Source: Dermatemys mawii | Taxonomy: Eukaryota; Chordata; Testudines; Dermatemydidae | Assembly (NCBI GenBank): GCA_007922305.1 | Contig: ML677351.1 | Location: 15,563,878-15,627,877, forward strand | DNA: 64,000 nt | Direction of reading: 5' to 3' | Part shown: positions 36,515 through 46,430 of the stretch, piece after piece | Numbering within the stretch: the first letter of the stretch is position 1 | Layout of the letters: each line of letters begins with the position of its first letter | The notes under the pieces: model-generated | What the model was told of the DNA's origin: nothing | Database searches by the model: none | The model's input: the letters and a program-made list of their open reading frames with translations, nothing else | Position numbers and translations under genes: made by a program

Positions 36515-36764
36515 AGGCCAAGATTTCCAAAAATGGATACCTAAATTCAGACTCCTAAAAGCAGACTTAAGGCATCTAAATAAGTGACCTGATTTACCAT
36601 ACTGCTGAGCAGCCAACAGTTCTCCTTCCAATTACATTACTGACTTGAGTAGGAAGTGGGAGGGGAATTGCTGGGTGTTTAGTGGTTTTGAAAACCAGGC
36701 CGCCTATTTAAAAGCCTAAATAAGGTATCTAAATTTAGGTGTGCATTTTTGGAAATTCTGGTCT
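36515..36764. mobile_element. MITE with about 40-bp inverted ends
   Basis: Left AGGCCAAGATTTCCAAAAAT(GGATACCTAAATTCAG) is matched on the opposite strand by the right end AGACCAGAATTTCCAAAAAT(GCACACCTAAATTTAG). The middle holds 'TAAATAAGTGACCTGATTT' and a partly complementary 'TTTTGAAAACCAGGCC'. About 250 bp, non-coding. Confidence 0.7.
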
Positions 36765-38107
36765 GTTATAACAGAAACTGTCAAGCAACCTTAAACTACA
36801 GGAGTCATTGTTAACCCTGATCCCCCCTCCTGCTAATAAAAACAAAAGTATATTTCCAGGTCAGCAAATCTAGAGGTCCTCAGTAAGACCTTTTCTATCA
36901 CTGTGTAATAAGAAGACAGCTGTTTGGCTGGCATTGCTAAAAACCACTCTGCTGTGTCCGAGCTACTCACAGCTCTCCTAATGTTTGTGGGTGGACTAAT
37001 TCAGAAGGTTGCAGTCAGTCAACTTCCATCTTTTTATGGCAGTTGATCAATTTCCTTCATTAAATGGATTGCTCCATAATCCACAGCAGTATATTAAAAC
37101 AAAATAAACAAATTCACTTAAAATAACTTTAAAAGAACATGCCTAATGTCATTTGTCAATGTCTTTTTCTAATACAATGCTTTGTGTGGGTGAGCAAAGT
37201 GCCAAGTTAGTGATTTTTGTTTACTGTATGTCTTTGTGGTTTTATTGTAGTTAGGTATAAGTATATGATCAAAAGGACAAAAACTGAAATAACACCTAAA
37301 TAATATATACGGTGTAGGTATGTTACTCAGGTGTTTTTTTGTTTGTTTGTTTTTGTGGTGGACTGAAGATGTTGCGATCTTTTCAATCTCAAAATGTCCA
37401 CACTTTTTAATTATTATTGGTTTCTTCTTTTGGAAGCTGTGCACATTAAAACAGGTGGAAGTATGGAGTAAATCATTTTGTCTTCTGTTGACATCAGTAG
37501 TTAAAACCCATTTACATCTTAATAGAGGCACTAATAGGGACAGTCAGTTACTACTGGGTAGAAACAGGAAGCAAAAATTTCATCTTTACTTTTGATATCG
37601 GATAAAATGTTTATCATCTTTCATTTCCTAAAAAGATGATTTTCCATCAAACAAGTAATTGACTATGGATGAGCAAGAGCAAGTTTTCTTTCATTATTTA
37701 ACTGAATTCTAACCGCTATTCAAGCCAAATTCCTCCATGTTCAGGTTGGCAGGACACAATACCCATTAGGTATGAGGAAATAAACTTAAGCATTTAAGGC
37801 TGAGTTAGAAAGGAAGAGTCTTAAGGCATTCTAAATCCTGTACAGTTGCATAGTTCTTTTCTCCCTTTAAGCAACAGAAGGCTAGGATGTATAGTTGGAT
37901 GGAACATAACCAATATGGGAGCATGTTATATGAAAATATCTTCTTTTCTGTTCATTTAAGTAAAAGTTTACAATATTTACACTGTTAATTTTGTTCTCTC
38001 TAGGTAAAAATAAAATTGCTGCTTTTAATAACTAAACAGAACCCCTGACATTTTACATTTAGACAGCATGTTTTATCCTGAACGAGCCACCAAACCTTTT
38101 ATGGTTC
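36765..38107. other. AT-rich stretch, no gene recognised
   Basis: Frames near 37169-37595 lie on both strands over a GTTT-rich simple run (37332-37352) and have no domain. Confidence 0.5.
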
Positions 38108-38778
38108 TGTGACAAAGTGGGACTGTTCTTAATGTTTCCTCTGAATACTATGTGAGTGCCTCAGTTTTCCCTATGCATTCCTTAAGTGTCTATGTGGTGG
38201 GATAAGGGTGCAAAGCAGAGGGCCAGCGTGAGAGAATGGCTGACACCCTGTCTCCTGACAACTGATGACCTGGGCCCCTCCTCCCCTGCAAGGTGCCAGC
38301 TGAAGGTGTTGGAGAACAAAGGGATCAGGTGATCTCCTGGACCAGGAAAAAGACAAAGAGAGAGCAGGGGCTGTAGAGTTTCAGTTTGGAGCTGGCTGGG
38401 GAACTGGAGGGAACTGTCACAAGATGGACCTGACTGAAGGGTCCTGTTCTCTGTACCTATAAGTTCTGTTTTAGACCGTGTCCCTGTCATCTCTAATACA
38501 TCTTCTGTTTTACTGGCTGGCTGAGAGTCATGTATAACTGTGGAGTTGGGATGCAGGGCCCTCTGGCTTCCCTCAGAGCCCTGCCTGGGTGGACTCATTG
38601 TGGGAAGCGCACGGAGGGGCAGAGGATGCTGAATGCTCCAAGGTCATACCTAGGAAGATGAAAGCTGTGTGAGCTTCTTGCCCTGAAGACAGTCTACTCA
38701 CAGAAAGGAGGCTTCCCCAGAATCCTGACTGGTTTCGTAGGGAGCAGTTCCAGAGCATCACCTGGTGACTCCGTGACA
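38108..38778 (+). mobile_element. Solo LTR, 671 bp
   Basis: Begins TGTGACAAAGTGGGACTG and ends GACTCCGTGACA, so it has TG...CA ends. A polyadenylation-like 'CTAATACATCTTCTG' lies near 38492. The flanks GGTTC (38103-38107) and GGTCT (38779-38783) are a possible, imperfect target duplication. The sequence matches a common turtle LTR repeat that I remember. No gag, pol or env sequence is present, so recombination between two LTRs has probably removed the interior. Frames on the minus strand here (38182-38598) are incidental. Confidence 0.72.
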
Positions 38779-39862
38779 GGTCTTAACCATGGTGCTTTTG
38801 GACTCATGTGGATGAAACTCTGTCAAGACCCTAATGACTTCAGTAAGATTTCAGACAGGCATAGGGCCCTCTTGTCTGCATTAGAAATACAGCACCATCA
38901 TATGGAGAGTGGAAATTAACCAACTTGCATGTTGTCTAGAAGTGGAGAGATGGAGAAATTTTGGACAGGGAGAAAACCATATTCTTATGAAAATTTACAA
39001 GGGATCTTAGACCTGTCAACTTTATGGGTTTTCCCTGTAGGAAAAGGATTTTCACAGTCTTGTGTAGGAAAAATTTCTATCTTACAGGAAATTCCCTTGA
39101 TAAGCTGATTTTCCCCATACCTATACCTCTGTTTCAGAGCAGCCAATGAGAGCTTCTCCATGTGCTGATACACAGCCTAGACTCTCACCACAGGAAGCAT
39201 GGGGAGTTTCTGCCCTCTGCCTCTCAGATTTTTTTGGCCGGGCTAAGAGTGGGCAGGGAGTGTTACAAATTGACCCAGTAATCCATGTGTACAGTCATCA
39301 GTCTGCCATGAGTACTGCCAGTCACCGGGTTCCATGTGCTTCCACACCAACTGGGGTCTGGAAATAGGTCTAGTCACTGTTTCTAGCTCCAGGGGTACAG
39401 AGAACACTTCCAGATTCACACCTCTGAGACCCTTCTTTGGGAAACCGCCAATCCATCTCTCCTAGACCCCGAAACCAGCATCTCTGCCCAGTCACTTATA
39501 CATGCTCCCTTGGAATTTTACCTAATCTGTGGGCACTCTGGGCTCCTGGCTTAACCTTTTCAGAGACAATGTGGCAGGAAAGCAAGGAAGGCAGGCTCAG
39601 AAGAGGAACATTTTAACCACATTGCTTTTCCTGTTAAAGCATTTGAGAATTACAAATCTCTAAAAATGACAAAAACCCCAAGAAGCACCCTCCCCATGTC
39701 TGATCTTGCCCTTCAGGTTCATCAGCAGTTCAGGCCAGGCAGAATCTATCCTGCCCTCTTTCTCATGCAGGGCCTCCTATTTGTAGTGATGGTCACCTCC
39801 TGCACAGAGTGGAATCCTTTTTTTTAAAATAGAGCCTCCATCTGTGTGACGTGCTCTAATTC
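38779..39862. other. No gene or repeat recognised
   Basis: Moderate GC content between 39130 and 39830, with short frames such as 39146-39367. Nothing recognisable. Confidence 0.45.
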
Positions 39863-40040
39863 AAGCTATATCTTCACTAGAAGTGCTGCAGCTGTGCCAC
39901 TGTAGTGTTTCTGTCTAGATGCTCATTACAGTGACAGGAAGGGCAGGGGGCTGTCTCCTGTTGTTTCACTTAATCCACCTCCCGCAGAAGGGGTAGCTAG
40001 GTTGACAGAAGAATTCTGCCATTGACCTAGCATTCTCTGT
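39863..40040. repeat. Decayed MITE fragment related to 19994-20259
   Basis: 'CTTCACTAGAAGTGCTGCAG' and 'CACTTAATCCACCTCCCGCA' match my memory of the family with a GCTGGCATAATT-type hairpin. The hairpin part is missing or beyond recognition, so the link is tentative. Confidence 0.4.
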
Positions 40041-41149
40041 ACCAGGGTACTTGACTGCCCCTTGGCATATCTGAACTCATGCAGCTCCAGTGCTAATGCA
40101 TCAACACAGGTACGAAACAGACCGCACGATCTGATAGTCAAATCCCACTCCACACATGGAGCAGCAATTTCCACCAGCATTTTCTGCTGCCTCCCCTATT
40201 CCCAATTCCAAGAGGGTGTGAAGGACCCTGCTGCTCCCTCTATAGGTTTAGGCTGGGGAAGGGAGAGAAGCAACGAAATGCCATGGGAGGAAGAGAGCGG
40301 AGAAATAATGATGAAACACTGGGAGGCTGGGGGCAGAGGAATACACTGTGTAGGGATCTCTGCTGCCCCCTCTTCCTGTCTTTCTCTGTTAATTTACCCA
40401 AATGTATGATCTACTGTTTTTTGTTTTCTGGATGTCGCCAAGTATAGGATATCTTTTGCTCATGGATAACAAACAGTCCTCTGTTTTTCTGGAATCATCC
40501 AAATGACCGTAAAATAGTAACCTGAATAGAACTTATTTTATCTGCCTAAGCAGGTTATAAGGTTGAGCCATCACTTTTGGATTTGAATGTGTTTTTCTAG
40601 GAAACTATTTAACATTTTGACTACTAAGGCATCCCTGCCAGCTAAAACAGAGGTCTAGCTTGCCTCTTCCACAGAAAAACAACAGGTTGAGCGGATAAGA
40701 AAAGCTCTGAGTTCTAGTTATACACTTCCCTGGCTCCATCTTCTCTGCATGCAAAGAGAGGGAAAGGCTGCACATTTTGAAGGTCATGCTCCATCTTAAC
40801 CCTGTGAATCCCAGACCTGTGATGAAAACATCCCCTCCTCTCATACTTCCCCTCTCATATACTCTGTTGTTCCCTGTGTGGCTGGGTTTTCCTCAGCATC
40901 ATCAGTAGGAGCCATAGAGGAAACCTAGAGGACAGTTAAATGTAGGTGGATTTCAGCACAGAAAGAAGGAAGAGCAGTGAGAAGCACTGCTTCTGCTTCT
41001 TACCTCCCACCTCACAATTACTTTTCAGTGAGTTAGCTGCACAAAGCAACAGTACAGGGAATCTACCTGCTTTCCAAAGGGATCTGCCTTGGATGATCCG
41101 GGTTTGATGCGGGCAGGTCCCCATTGTCAGTTTATGCCACGATTCCCAT
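40041..41149. other. No gene or repeat recognised
   Basis: Frames 40062-40409 (plus) and 40605-40844 (minus) show no domain. Confidence 0.45.
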
Positions 41150-43173
41150 GTCTCAGGTGGACACTAACAGATATGTGGCTGGAATCGGTCTGGTTCACTT
41201 GTGGGTTAATATTGCTAGAACAGCTATCAGAATGACAAAGGGTGTGGTGTTTGGACTCTACTCAATGTGTGTGAGGTTCTGTATGCATTAATCTTATCTG
41301 CAATATCTGTGTTCTATATTGTAATGTAATATTTGAGCCTCTGGCTGTATAAATCACCAGACAGGAGAGGGTCATTAATTAGTTCACAGACCTGCTCTTC
41401 TACAGGAATGGTTATGCTTCTCCCAGAAGAGGAGACCCATCCATACCAGATAGGCTCTGGTTAGTGCTTACATCTGGAAACTCCCTAAATCTGAACTGAG
41501 AAACTGTCAACAAAAGGACTAAAGATACACATGGTTCTGCTCTCCTCCCAGTGAAGATAAATTATGCAAGTGCACTTCTATCAGCTGAGTTTGAAGCTCA
41601 GAGCATATGGCAGGAGAGGGATTAAAAGCCACAAACAAAAGGAACTAGATATCTCTATGCTGCTTGGACTCGGAGTGGGAGGAGTAAAAGAGGGCAAGGT
41701 GTTTCTAAGCATAAGCAAGAAATCTTCAGCTGCTTAGCCTGGGTTAGCCCTGAACATTAAACAGAGCCTGCTGATTATAAAAACCTATATTACCTTTTGA
41801 AATATAAGCCATAACTCATTCATAGCCATAACTATATTGACTTGCTTTAACTTGAAAATAACTCTCTTATTTCTTTTTCCTATTTTATAAATCGTATTGT
41901 TTACTATAGGATTGGCTACAAACATTGTCTTTAGTGTGAGACCAAAGACACAACTGACCTTGGGTAAATGAATGGTCCTTTGGGATCAGGAGAAACCTGA
42001 ATATTGGTGAGATTCTTGGTGTAAGGGGCCATCTATCTGCAAATGATACAAAATTACTAAAGATAGTTAAGACCCAGGCAGACTGTGAAGAGCTACAACA
42101 GGATCTCTCAAAACTAAGTGACTGGGCAACAAAGTGGCAGGTGAAATTTAATGTTGATAAATGTAAAGTAATGCACATTGGAAAGCATAATCCTAACTAT
42201 ACATATATAATTATGGGGTCTAAATTAGCTGTTACTACTCAAGAAAGAGATCCCGGGATCATTGTGGATAGTTCTCTGAAAACATACACTCAACATGCAG
42301 TGGCAGTCAAAAAAGTGAGCAGAATGCTGGGAATAATTAAGAAGGGGATAGAAAGTAGGATAGAAAATATCATGTTGTCTCTATATAAATCTATGGTATG
42401 CCACATCTTGAATACTGTGTGCAGATGTGGTCACTCCATTTTAAAAAAGATATATTGGAATTAGAAAAGGTTCAGAAAAGGGCAACAACAATTATCAGGG
42501 GTATGGAATGGCTTCCATATGAGGAGAGATTAATAAAACTGGGACGTTTTAGCTTGGAAAAGAGACGGCTAAGGGGAGATATGATTGAGGTCTATACCAT
42601 CATGACTGGTGTAGTGAAAGTAAATAAGGAAGTGATGTTTATACTTCTCATAACACAAGAACTAGGGGTCACCAAATGAAATTAACAGGCAGCAGGTTTA
42701 AAATAAATAAAAGGAAGTATTTCTGAGTTCAAAAAGAACTAGATACATTCATGGAGGATGGGCAGGGGTGGTGTCCCTAATTTCTGTTTTCCAGACGCTA
42801 GGAATGAGTGACAGGGGATGGATCACTTGATGATTATCTGTTCTGTTCATTCCCTCTCGGATACCTGGCACTGGCCACCATCAGAAGACAGGATACTGGG
42901 TTAAATGGACTTTTGGTCTGACCCAGCAGGGCCATTCTTATGTTATATCATTGAGATATGCTCACCTGGGTGGCAAGACAGACCAGAGAACACAAGAGGA
43001 TTGTCTGTGACTACATGTTAAGGTTGTTAAAGTACCTGAGGAGTTTGCATATGGTGCAGTTGATTGGTGAAATCTAAGTACAGAACTCACAACCAATTTG
43101 TGGTTTGTGTCCTGGTTATTAACAGTCTACCCTGAGGATGGTACTGATGTTCTTGTGTTACAGTTGGGACAGA
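41150..43173 (+). mobile_element. Probable long LTR split by a CR1 insertion
   Basis: The left part (about 41150-42030) and right part (about 42953-43173) read as one LTR-type repeat that I recall from turtle genomes: 'CCAGACAGGAGAGGGTCATT', 'GATTGGCTACAAACATTGTC', 'TTCTTGGTGTAAGGGGCC', then after the CR1 'CACCTGGGTGGCAAGACAGA' and 'CTGTCTGTGACTACATG'-like text. Without the CR1 it would be about 1.1 kb. Exact ends and target duplication were not resolved. Confidence 0.5.
42031..42952 (+). pseudogene. CR1 LINE 3' part, plus strand
   Basis: From 42039 the frame reads ANDTKLLKIVKTQADCEELQ, where the catalytic A-D-D of the reverse transcriptase palm has become A-N-D. It continues as 'WQVKFNVDKCKVMHIGKHNP' to the stop after 42461. 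The next part of the protein is in another frame (42398-42679: '[20 protein letters not shown]', then '[13 protein letters not shown]'), so a frameshift lies near 42400. The 3' tail (42790-42952) ends 'CAGGGCCATTCTTATGTT' and matches the solitary tail at 7630-7779. The copy is 5'-truncated, inserted in an LTR, and dead. Confidence 0.85.
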
Positions 43174-43711
43174 ATTACAGCAGCAAAGTTGTGACTAGGT
43201 CTCTGTCACTAGGTCACCTGAGCCATTGAGTACCTCACAAAGTCATCTCACCTAGTTTTCAAGTCTGACTAATGTCTAAATCTGGTGAGTCTTCCTGGGC
43301 CACAGAGCAAAGCAAAGTTCCACCAACAACTGACTGTAGGAGGTCTTTCTAGGCAACTCCCGGGGTTCAAAATTTGCTGCCCTTCTTTTTTTAAAGCACT
43401 ATTTTCTGGGACAGGGAGCATCAAGACAGCAGGCAGTGAATGCCTGGTTAACCCCATCAGTCTCACGAGATGAAACTTATTTACTGGAAAAAAAATAAGT
43501 AAAAATTTGAGGCAAGTACTATGGCAAATAAAATGAATGGTATGTATTGGATTTTTAAGAGAAAGAGGGCAACAAACAGATACTTTATTCTTGAATAAAA
43601 CTTGTCACAAAATGGATTTGTGAAACTAGAAGAAATACAAATAAGATTGTAAAGGGACGATTTATTTGAAATTCAATCAATTGCAAATGGCAGAGACTAG
43701 CTGGAGTTAAT
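43174..43711. other. No gene or repeat recognised
   Basis: Frames 43269-43473 overlap on both strands and look incidental. Confidence 0.45.
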
Positions 43712-43798
43712 GGCCAAATTCTGCTCTCAGTCAGACATGGGAAATCTGGAATAACTCCAGTTTTACAATGGTGTAAATAAGAGTAGAATCTGGCCCAA
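43712..43798. repeat. Old palindromic MITE (CTGCTCTCAGTTACAC type)
   Basis: 'GGCCAAATTCTGCTCTCAGT' at the left and 'AAGAGTAGAATCTGGCCC' at the right are inverted ends with 'ATCTGGAATAACTCCAG' between. About 87 bp; the clearest of several copies in the window. Confidence 0.65.
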
Positions 43799-43859
43799 TA
43801 TTTTTAACTTGTCATCAATAACAGAAAAAATTGGGACAGTATAAGTAAGCATTAGAGAA

Positions 43860-43960
43860 AAAGCAATTCAGGACTGACATCAGGCAGAACTTTCTGCATA
43901 GAGATGAATACCTGGAACAGCCTTGCAGCCACAGTTTTTGAGGCCAAAAACAATGGGTAT
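43860..43960 (+). pseudogene. Possible LINE C-terminal fragment
   Basis: Translation of 43890-43950 reads like 'FCIEMNTWNSLAATVFEAKN', similar to the W-N-x-L-P...E-A-K block near the C-terminus of CR1/L2-type proteins. It is too short and isolated to be sure. Confidence 0.35.
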
Positions 43961-44268
43961 AGTAATTTAAGCAATCATTATACTGCATCCTGAGGAGAAC
44001 AGAGTGCTGAACATGAGTAGGAATGAGCTCTGATGACTCAATTGGCCTCTATTCATTTCCCAAATGTGTATTTTTATGGCCTTACATTTAACTCACCTAA
44101 GAGAAGCATAAATAAATCCAAAGAACAGGACTATGAAACTTTAAAGAATTTTGCTTGCAAGAAATTGGTCCAATTAATGTTGGAATACAGAAGGAAGCAG
44201 AGAAATGGATTTACTGTTAAATCACTAGCAAATGAGATCTACAGAATAGCTGGAAAGTAAACACAGTG

Positions 44269-44351
44269 AGCCAAATTCTATTCTCAGCTACATCTGTGCA
44301 ACCCAATTACTTCAATGGGATTGCACCTGTCTGAGAGCAAAATTGGCCCAA
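44269..44351. repeat. Old palindromic MITE (CTGCTCTCAGTTACAC type)
   Basis: 'GAGCCAAATTCTATTCTCAG' and 'CTGAGAGCAAAATTGGCCC' are inverted ends, with 'TTACTTCAATGGGATTGCAC' between. About 83 bp. Confidence 0.6.
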
Positions 44352-44785
44352 TATGCATTTTCCCGACAAGGTACCTCTCCTCAGTCCCTCCTCATGAGAT
44401 AGAGCTAAGTGAATTATTAATAACTAATTTATTTAATTTCAACAGAGTTCATTGAGTAACTGTGGACAGTTCATGATTGTCTCAAATTTATTTTTTATTC
44501 TAAGTTACCTGCCAGCGCTGTTCGAAAATCATGTTCTGTTCCATCACTTGCTATGGCATTAAAAATTCAAGCTGTGACTCATCACAAAATTCACCTGGTA
44601 TTGATTCTAGCCATCATAACTTAACATGGTGGAAATTTTCTTACACTTTCAGTACTAAATCAGAGCTCATCAATATGGAGAAATTGACCAGAATAATTTC
44701 CGGTATGGATACAATATTTCAGAATAAAAAGCATTTTATGTCAGAATAATTACTCCACTCAGAAGCTTAACAAATATTCCAGAAT
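44352..44785. other. No feature recognised
   Basis: AT-rich spacer between two MITEs. Confidence 0.45.
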
Positions 44786-44885
44786 AGTGTGTCTACCCGG
44801 GGAATTATCTGGAATATCTAATGCAGAATATTTTATTCTGGAATAGCTATTCTAATCAATTACCCTGTGTAGAAAAGCCTTTATC
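44786..44885. repeat. Short MITE with GTCTAC ends
   Basis: 'GTGTGTCTACCCGGGGAATT' and 'AATTACCCTGTGTAGAAAAG' are inverted. The interior repeats 'TCTGGAATA' words in both orientations. About 100 bp; similar GGAATA words upstream (44690-44780) may be a second half. Confidence 0.5.
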
Positions 44886-45407
44886 TGCTTTTCCTGTTAT
44901 GATGTGGAAATCATTTTACTCTTCTCTCATTCCACCCTATCTCTCAGAACAAGAGGTCTTAGTTAAAATCATCTAACTGGGGAACCATTCTACCAAGTGA
45001 TGGAGCAACTGGGCTGGAGGGGCAAAGCATTCGTAGATCTTCTGGGAGCTGCTTTTTTGGAGTGTGAACAGTCTACTACTTCCACAGTAGGTCAAGGCAA
45101 ACCTGAGTGAAGAATGCTTCGGGAATGCAAATGTGAACTTGGTATGTTTCTACCCAATATGAAGAAGTAGCCTGCTAAATTGACTGTTGATTTCCAACAC
45201 AAGGTATTGGAACAGTTTAAAAAAATAGTGCAGGGTGCAACTCAAGATTAGTTTGGATGTTTTTCTGACACTGATCCGAACCTTTCAGACATTTGAATTC
45301 CCTCTCCCACTCCTTAATCAGAAGTTTTGGTTGCCCCTTTGCTTTGCTTTTCCTTCCTCAATCACTACCATCTGCTGTCAATTCCCTCTACTTAATTCTC
45401 TAAATAA
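44886..45407. other. No gene or repeat recognised
   Basis: Frame 45235-45417 has no domain and runs into the PLE end. Confidence 0.45.
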
Positions 45408-45461
45408 GGATAAATAAGACGAGGAAGGCTTTGTAGCACCTTAGAGACTAACCAGTTTATT

Positions 45462-45505
45462 TCAGCATAAGCTTTCGTGGGCTGTAGCCCACTTCATTGG
45501 ATGCA
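45462..45505 (-). ncRNA. Hammerhead ribozyme-like motif (degenerate)
   Basis: On the minus strand: CCAATGA (core box, consensus CUGANGA), A, then a perfect 6-bp stem GTGGGC/GCCCAC with a TACA loop, GAAA, and a 3-bp stem AGC/GCT with loop TTAT. The base after the last stem is G, where H (not G) is needed for cleavage, and two core bases differ. Fold conserved, activity unlikely. Stem I pairing is not evident. Confidence 0.55.
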
Positions 45506-45794
45506 CAGAATGGAACAGAAGTAAGATGCATTTATATACACAGAAAGAAAAAAAAAAGGTTGTACATTAGCATACCAATTCTAAGAGGCTGTTTAATTTG
45601 GATGGGCCATTATCAGCAGGAGAAAAAAGTACTTTTTGAAATGGATATCTGTGTCTGACTGGAGAGATACAACTATTGTAGGTAAATTAACTAGGGAAAT
45701 GCAATCAATGAGTGTAATGAGCAAACCATTCGCAAGTTCTATTTAGTCCTTGGTTTATTGTATCCAATTTGAAAATTAATTCCAGTTCCTCAGT

Positions 45795-46190
45795 TTCTCA
45801 TTGGAGTCTGTTTTGGAAGTTTTTCTGTTTCAGAACTGACACCATCAAGTCTTTAATGGAATGGCCAGGAAGATTGAAGTGTTCTCCTACTGGTTTTTGA
45901 ATGTTATGATTCCCGATGTCAGATTTGTGTCCATTTATTCTTTTGCGTAGAGACTGGCCGGTTTGGCCAATGTACATAGCAGAGGGGCATTGTTGGCACA
46001 TGATGGTATATGCCACATTGGTCAATGTGCAGGTGAATGAGCCTCTGATGGTGTGGCTGGTGTGATTAGGTCCTATGATGGTGTCAGTTGAATAGATATG
46101 TGGACAGAGTTGGCAACAGGCTTAGTTACAAGGATAGGTACCTGGGTTAGTGTTTTTGTTGTGTGGTGTGGGGTTGCCATTGAGTATTTG
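45795..46190 (-). pseudogene. GIY-YIG endonuclease domain of a Penelope-like element
   Basis: The open part (46025-45798, 75 codons) reads VAYTIMCQQCPSAMYIGQTG, then LRKRINGHKSDI and PVGEHFNLPGHS. These are the expected GIY-YIG features: a degenerate first box (V-A-Y), the Y-I-G box at residues 18-20, the catalytic arginine in LRKR (27-29), H33 and the metal-binding glutamate E48. Upstream in the same frame the translation continues as a cysteine pair segment ('ACCQLCPHIYSTDTIIGP') and is broken by one TAA near 46122-46124. In intact elements this domain nicks the target DNA and follows a telomerase-like reverse transcriptase, which is absent here. The catalytic residues survive, but the gene is truncated. 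Confidence 0.82.
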
Positions 46191-46306
46191 TTAGACTAGT
46201 CCTCACAGACAGCCCTCCAACCTGAAACAAACATTGGTATGGTAATGTACAACTTTTTTTGCTTTTTGTGTATAAATACATCTTACTTCTGTGTGTTCCA
46301 TTCTAT

Positions 46307-46348
46307 GCATGTGATGAAGTGGGCTATAGCCCACGAAAACTTATGCTG
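46307..46348 (+). ncRNA. Hammerhead ribozyme-like motif (degenerate)
   Basis: GTGATGA (first core C changed to G), A, 6-bp stem GTGGGC/GCCCAC with TATA loop, GAAA, then ACTTATGCT in which one pair of the short stem III is lost. It is the plus-strand counterpart of 45462-45505. Known minimal hammerheads in Penelope-like elements have this architecture; this copy is probably inactive. Confidence 0.55.
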
Positions 46349-46430
46349 AAATAAACTGGTTAGTCTCTAAGGTGCCACAAGTACTCCTCATTTTATTTAT
46401 GGATACAGACTAACATGGCTGCTACTCTTA

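Larger units (their letters stand above)
45408..46430 (-). mobile_element. Penelope-like retroelement remnant with inverted ends
   Basis: A minus-strand coding remnant (about 45795-46190) is bounded by two copies of one terminal sequence in opposite orientation: 45408-45585 (minus) and 46236-46430 (plus). Both carry 'GTACA...ATGCATCTTACTTCTG'-like text, a hammerhead-like motif, 'AAATAAACTGGTTAGTCTCT' and 'AAGGTGC' blocks. The plus copy extends to 'GACTAACATGGCTGCTACTC'. The reverse transcriptase is missing. Inverted ends are a known feature of some Penelope-like copies, but two neighbouring insertions could also give this layout. Confidence 0.75.

Noticed and set aside
38182..38598. 138-codon minus-strand frame
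   Set aside because: It lies wholly inside the solo LTR and has no domain.
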